A stretch of 17,272 nucleotides of DNA from Coriobacteriia bacterium (GTDB taxonomy: Bacteria > Actinomycetota > Coriobacteriia > Anaerosomatales > PALSA-660): the NCBI GenBank assembly GCA_030652345.1, contig JAUSAU010000104.1, positions 1 through 17,272 on the forward strand. The letters are read 5' to 3'. The translations under genes were made by a program, and so were the position numbers. The notes under the pieces were generated by a model, which saw only the letters and a program-made list of their open reading frames with translations, was not told where the DNA came from and searched no databases. Below, piece by piece: positions 13,187 to 17,272 of the stretch; position 1 is the stretch's first letter, and every line of letters starts with the position of its first letter.

Positions 13187-14839
13187 TCAGGCAAGGACCG
13201 GCAGGACGATCGTGAAGACCGCTCCCTCACCGGGCTTCGAGGATACCTCGATATGGCCTCGATGCGCCTCGACGATCTGGCGGGCGAGGAACAGCCCGAC
13301 ACCGATGCCGCCGAACGATCGCGTGTCGGACATGTCCGCCTGGGTGAAGTTGTGGAAGATGTGAGCGACGTCCGAGGGGTCGATACCGATGCCCTGGTCG
13401 CTGATGCTGATCGCGATGGCCCCCGACTGGTTCTTGACCAGGACCCTGATGTCGCCGCCGTCGGGAGAGTACTTCACGGCGTTGGACAGCAGATGGCGGA
13501 CCACTTTCGCGATGCGCTGACGATCCACGAACACGGGGGGCAGGTCGGCATCCACGTCGAAGACGAGCCGGTGGGACTCGGTGAGTTCCGCGCGACCGGC
13601 CTCGGTCCGAACCACATCCGCGACATCGAGCGGCTCGAGATCGAGCCGCAGGGGTCCGGACTGGATCTGACTGACGTCGAGCAGGTTGTCGATCAACGTG
13701 CGCATCCGGTTGCCGCGGTCGCGGATCTTGCCAAGGAGTTGATGGAAGAGCTCAGGCTTGCGCTCGAGATCGACCTGCTCGAGGAGGTCGCTGTACCCGA
13801 TGATCGACGTGAGCGGAGTTCGCAACTCATGGCTGACCATCGAGAGGAAGTCGGACTTGACCATCTCGATCTGGCGCTCCGAGGTGATGTCGGTGAAGAC
13901 CGATATGAGACCGCGCGTGCTGCCGTCGGGCCCGTTGAGCGTCGCAGCATAGACGCGCAGGTCGGCCGGCGTCCCGTCCTTGCGCGCACGCACGACCTCG
14001 ACCTGCATGACCGGGACCCGCCCCGACAGTATCGGCTCGTAGACGCGGTCGAACTCATCGGTGCGACCGACAGCCGGAGGGTAGACGGAACCGATGACAT
14101 CGTCGGCGCTCCATCCGAGAAGCCGCTCGGCGCCGGGGTTCCAAGTCCGCACGGTCCAGTCAAGATCGACCGCGAGGATCGCGAGCGGTGCCGAGGCGAC
14201 GACCTTGCCGAGCAGTTCGTTCATCTCCGACAGGGCCCTGTGCTCCTGTGCGCGGACCGCCACATCGTCGGTCAGCTGCTCGATCAGTGTCTTCTTGACC
14301 TCGACCTCGTCGGAGAGGACTTCGAGAGCCGACCGCAGATCACGATTCGCGCGATTGAGCTCCACGAGCTTCTGCTCGAGCTTCGAGACCAGCCGCTCGT
14401 TGTACTCTCGCAGGACCTCGGTCTCCTCACGCAGGCTCGGCTCGCGTCCGGGGAGGTTGTGCTCCGCATGCGACCGCATGATCTCCTCGATGCCGGCCAG
14501 CAGCGCATCGGGCTCCTGAGGCTTGATGAAGAAGCCATCGGCGCCGAGTCCCTCGGCGAACCGCTTGTCAGCCGGATCCGTGTAGGTGGCCGAGTAGAAG
14601 ATGAGCGGCGCGACGGCGAGCTCTGGATCGCTCTTCCACTCGCGGCACAACTGGTAGCCGTCCATGACCGGCATCAGGATGTCGCTGACCACCGCGTCGA
14701 CCGGTGCCTCGCGCGCCTTGCGCAGCGCATCGGCCCCATCGACGGCCTCTACGACCTCGTAACCGCTCCCCTTCAGGAGGGACGAGATCAGATAGCGTCC
14801 GGATTCATCGTCGTCCACGATGAGCACGCGCTTCGCCAT
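13187..14839 (-). CDS. Receiver-PAS-histidine kinase
   Basis: A 550-residue cytoplasmic protein with no transmembrane segment. Order: an N-terminal receiver (1-122) with D9-D11, phosphoacceptor D53 in VSDILMP, T85 and K106; a long charged helical region (about 138-205) likely to be a coiled coil; PAS (about 212-322, ending with ISVFTDIT); HisKA with H337 in MVSHELRTPLTSIIGYS; and a HATPase with N453 in HLLSNAVKYSPDGG, G1 DQGIGI (481-486) and G2 GIGVGLFLAR (511-520). All catalytic motifs are intact. The layout suggests a kinase gated by phosphorylation of its own N-terminal receiver, so it may sit mid-way in a phosphorelay. The ATG at 14839 follows GAGG by 6 bases; the gene begins 40 bases after the single-domain regulator. 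Confidence 0.93.
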   Translation of the reverse strand: MAKRVLIVDDDESGRYLISSLLKGSGYEVVEAVDGADALRKAREAPVDAVVSDILMPVMDGYQLCREWKSDPELAVAPLIFYSATYTDPADKRFAEGLGADGFFIKPQEPDALLAGIEEIMRSHAEHNLPGREPSLREETEVLREYNERLVSKLEQKLVELNRANRDLRSALEVLSDEVEVKKTLIEQLTDDVAVRAQEHRALSEMNELLGKVVASAPLAILAVDLDWTVRTWNPGAERLLGWSADDVIGSVYPPAVGRTDEFDRVYEPILSGRVPVMQVEVVRARKDGTPADLRVYAATLNGPDGSTRGLISVFTDITSERQIEMVKSDFLSMVSHELRTPLTSIIGYSDLLEQVDLERKPELFHQLLGKIRDRGNRMRTLIDNLLDVSQIQSGPLRLDLEPLDVADVVRTEAGRAELTESHRLVFDVDADLPPVFVDRQRIAKVVRHLLSNAVKYSPDGGDIRVLVKNQSGAIAISISDQGIGIDPSDVAHIFHNFTQADMSDTRSFGGIGVGLFLARQIVEAHRGHIEVSSKPGEGAVFTIVLPVLA

Positions 14840-14879
14840 ACGTATCCTCGGGTCGTGAGCGCGGCGCCGCCGCGGCCCT

Positions 14880-15251
14880 CTAGCTGGCGGTGAAGAACTC
14901 CTCCATCTGGGAGACGAAGGTCTCGGGATCGATCGGCTTGCTGATATAGCCGTCGCACCCCGCCTCGAGGATCTTCTCCCTGTCGCCCTTCATCGAATAC
15001 GCGGTGAGGGCGATGATCGGGATACCGACGGTAGCGGGATCGGCCTTGATCGCGCGTGTCGCCTCGTACCCGTTCATCTTGGGTAGCAGCATATCCATGA
15101 GGATGAGATCCGGGGCGGCGAGTTCGACAGCGGCGACGGCCTGCTCGCCGTCGGTGGCGGTGACGACCTCGTAGCCGCTCTTCTCAAGGATGAAGCCAAT
15201 AAGGTACGAGTTCTGCGCGTCGTCCTCGACAACAAGGATTCTCTTGCCCAC
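14880..15251 (-). CDS. Single-domain response regulator (CheY/DivK type)
   Basis: A 123-residue stand-alone receiver with no output domain. Seen: E9-D10-D11, phosphoacceptor D53 in LILMDMLLPKMNG, T83 in IIALTAYSMKGD and K105 in YISKPIDPETF. The wording resembles the DivK-like receivers found beside hybrid kinases, so it may be a phosphate shuttle. The GTG at 15251 (opening VGKRILVVEDD) is preceded by GGGAGGT, though the gap is short (about 4 bases). A GTG at 15272 is possible but has a poorer ribosome site and overlaps the upstream stop. It begins 17 bases after the hybrid kinase ends and ends with TAG, 40 bases before the next kinase. Its direct partners are inferred from position only. Confidence 0.92.
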   Translation of the reverse strand: MGKRILVVEDDAQNSYLIGFILEKSGYEVVTATDGEQAVAAVELAAPDLILMDMLLPKMNGYEATRAIKADPATVGIPIIALTAYSMKGDREKILEAGCDGYISKPIDPETFVSQMEEFFTAS

Positions 15252-15268
15252 GTGACCTCCCTCTTCCT

Positions 15269-17272
15269 TCACTTCGACGTCCCCCGACTAGTATGCCCCG
15301 ACCGGGCGCGAAGGACACGGCGGGCTTCTGAGACGAGCGTAGCACCCGAGACCGGCTTTACGAGACACGAATCGGCGAGCGTGTGCCCCGCGTACGTCTC
15401 CGGCTTCTCGCCCGAGACGCAGAGCACGGGTATCGAACTCGTCCGCGCGTCATCTCGCAGACGCTGCAGCACAGTCCGGCCGTCGATCCGTGGCAGGTTG
15501 ATGTCGACGACGACCAGATCGGGGGTGCACTCGCGCGCGAGGCGGAGGAACTCGGCCCCGTCGGAGGCCGCGCTCACCCGCATCCCGTCCCCCTCCATCC
15601 ATCGCGCGTACAACTGCCGCGTCGATTCGTCGTCATCGACGAGAAGGACGAGCGGTTGCTCTCCCTGGTCCGCCTGCTGCGGAGCGCCGACGATGCGCAG
15701 GGGCAGTTCAAGACGGAATACGGATCCGGCGCCGATCTCGCTCGCCGCCGTCAGGCGGCCTCCGAGGAGCTCGGCAAGTCGACGCGAGATCGGGAGTCCG
15801 AGGCCGGTGCCCTCGGACTTCGCCACCCCGTCTGCGGCCGGACTCTGGTGGAACTCCTCGAACACCTGATCGAGCTCGTCGGGGACGATGCCCAGGCCGG
15901 TGTCACTCACCTCGAACTCCGCGGAACACCCGTCGCGCACCGACAGACGCACGCGGACTTCACCGGCCTGCGTGAACTTGACCGCGTTGCCGAGCAGGTT
16001 GAGCAGGATCTGCTGGACCCTCGCCGCATCGCTGTGCATGATGACCGCCGTGTCCGGCAGCACCGCCTCCAACGCGAGGTCCTTCGCCTCGGCGAGCGGA
16101 CGGATGGTATGGATCGCCCGGCCCACCGCGTCCCGAGCATCGAAGTCGTCCGTCTCCACGGTAACGCGTCCCGCCTCGATACGGGAGAGGTCGAGGACGT
16201 CGTTGATGAGGGAGAGCAGGTATCGCCCCGATCGATTGACCATCTCGACCTGACGCCGCTGTTCACCGACCAGCTCTCCCGTGAGCCCCTGCAGCAGGAT
16301 GCCCGAGAATCCGATGATCGAGTTGAGCGGTGTTCGCAGCTCATGGCTCATGTTGGCGAGGAACTGACTCTTCGCGAGCGTCGCCTTCGTCAGCCGGTCG
16401 TTGAGCTCAGAGAGTTCCGCTGTCCTCTCGGCCACGAGGTCCTGCAGGTGCTCGCGATGACGCTCGAGCTCGACCTGCTCGCCGCGTCGGACCGTGATGT
16501 CGGTGACGGTCGCGATCGCGTACGCAGGCGTCCCGACCGATCCCGGGACAGCCGTCACGTCGATGTTCACCGGGAAGACCGATCCGTCGCGTCGCACATG
16601 CTCCGCCTCATACGAGAGGTGGCCGGACCGCACCAGTTCCTCGCGTCGGCGGTTCAGGTCGGCCGCCGTGGAGGGAGCGCTCAGATCGCGTACCGGCACT
16701 CCCGGGAGCTCGTCCACGCCGTAGCCGTGCATCTCCGCGTACGCGGGATTGCAGAGGTCGACCACGTCGGTCCCCACGCGGGTCACCACCACACCGACAC
16801 GGGTCGACTGGAAGATCTCCGCCCACTGGCGCAGGCGCGCCTCCGCCTCGGCCCTGCGCTCCTGCTGCACCTTGAAGTCCAGTGAGAAGGACACGTAGTC
16901 GGCCAGCCGCTGCAGGAGCAGCGCCTCCTCATCGCCGAACAGCCCGGCCTCACCGGCGTAGACGTTCAGCGCTCCGACGACGTCACCGTCGCGACGGAGC
17001 GGGAACGAAGCAGCCGCGCGGTAGCCGTGGCTCATCGCCGCATCGAACCACGGTGCGTATGCGGAGGCGACCTTCAGATCGTTGAAGATGACCGGGCGAC
17101 CGGTCCGGATGGCGGTTCCGGTGGGACCCCGCCCCTCGGGCACGTCGGCCACCGAGACGATCATGCCGTCGAGATAGCCGTCGACGACGCCGGCGGAGGC
17201 GGCCGACGAGACCGTCGAAGACGCCTCGTCGACGAAACCGATCCATGCCATCCGGAAGCCGCCGGTCTCGGT
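15269..17272 (-). CDS. GAF-PAS-histidine kinase-receiver hybrid (5' end outside window)
   Basis: The reading frame is open to the right edge. Codons before the first in-window ATG (17251) give TETGGFR, which continues into MAWIGFVDE as a normal GAF-domain strand, so the true start lies beyond the window. Numbering from that Met: GAF (to about 125, with GPTGTAIRTGRPVIFND at 42-58), PAS (about 143-255), a short helical linker, HisKA with H303 in NMSHELRTPLNSIIGFSG, HATPase with N422 in LLGNAVKFTQAG, G1 DTGLGI (450-455) and G2 GTGLGLPIS (481-489), then a C-terminal receiver (about 533-650) with D583 in VVVDINLPRIDG and K632. The middle threonine-type residue of the receiver is S613. No transmembrane segment is seen. 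It is probably the top of a phosphorelay with the genes that follow. Confidence 0.94.
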   Translation of the reverse strand, partial: TETGGFRMAWIGFVDEASSTVSSAASAGVVDGYLDGMIVSVADVPEGRGPTGTAIRTGRPVIFNDLKVASAYAPWFDAAMSHGYRAAASFPLRRDGDVVGALNVYAGEAGLFGDEEALLLQRLADYVSFSLDFKVQQERRAEAEARLRQWAEIFQSTRVGVVVTRVGTDVVDLCNPAYAEMHGYGVDELPGVPVRDLSAPSTAADLNRRREELVRSGHLSYEAEHVRRDGSVFPVNIDVTAVPGSVGTPAYAIATVTDITVRRGEQVELERHREHLQDLVAERTAELSELNDRLTKATLAKSQFLANMSHELRTPLNSIIGFSGILLQGLTGELVGEQRRQVEMVNRSGRYLLSLINDVLDLSRIEAGRVTVETDDFDARDAVGRAIHTIRPLAEAKDLALEAVLPDTAVIMHSDAARVQQILLNLLGNAVKFTQAGEVRVRLSVRDGCSAEFEVSDTGLGIVPDELDQVFEEFHQSPAADGVAKSEGTGLGLPISRRLAELLGGRLTAASEIGAGSVFRLELPLRIVGAPQQADQGEQPLVLLVDDDESTRQLYARWMEGDGMRVSAASDGAEFLRLARECTPDLVVVDINLPRIDGRTVLQRLRDDARTSSIPVLCVSGEKPETYAGHTLADSCLVKPVSGATLVSEARRVLRARSGHTSRGTSK

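Noticed and set aside
13253..14893. Long plus-strand open frame opposite the receiver-PAS-kinase, and a similar one at 15383-16885
   Set aside because: Same cause: antisense shadows of real kinase genes with no family features of their own.

Overview
The window is high-GC DNA (about two thirds G+C by eye) in which every gene I can support lies on the minus strand, so the genes read from right to left. The pyrimidine operon order is the one known from Bacillus (pyrR-pyrB-pyrC-carA-carB-pyrK-pyrD-pyrF), and the dihydroorotate dehydrogenase is the NAD-linked type 1B with a PyrK partner. Together with the base composition and frequent GTG starts, this suggests a high-GC Gram-positive, perhaps an anaerobic actinobacterium such as a Coriobacteriia relative. 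That placement is inference and is not secure.

Right part (17272 to 10576): a run of signal-transduction genes. In transcription order these are a GAF-PAS-histidine kinase-receiver hybrid cut by the right edge, a single-domain response regulator, a receiver-PAS-histidine kinase, an OmpR-family response regulator overlapping by 4 bases a two-transmembrane HAMP histidine kinase, and a small membrane-anchored Cys/Pro-rich protein of unknown function. A strong inverted repeat (10509-10541) separates this block from the next.

Middle (10575 to 10274): a non-coding leader with a PyrR RNA-binding element, an antiterminator pairing and an intrinsic terminator just upstream of pyrR. This is a complete-looking UMP-responsive attenuator.

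Left part (10273 to 1): pyrR, pyrB, pyrC, carA, a tandem-domain universal stress protein gene, carB, pyrK, pyrD and the start of pyrF. Most neighbours overlap or are a few tens of bases apart. Together they encode the route from bicarbonate/glutamine to OMP and UMP, apart from pyrE, which is not in the window.

Two things stand out. First, pyrC is interrupted by an in-frame TAG exactly where the family has a conserved lysine (one base from AAG), and the TAG is directly followed by ATG. Metal ligands are therefore on one side and the TDHAPH catalytic motif on the other. Second, a universal stress protein gene sits between the two subunit genes of carbamoyl-phosphate synthetase.
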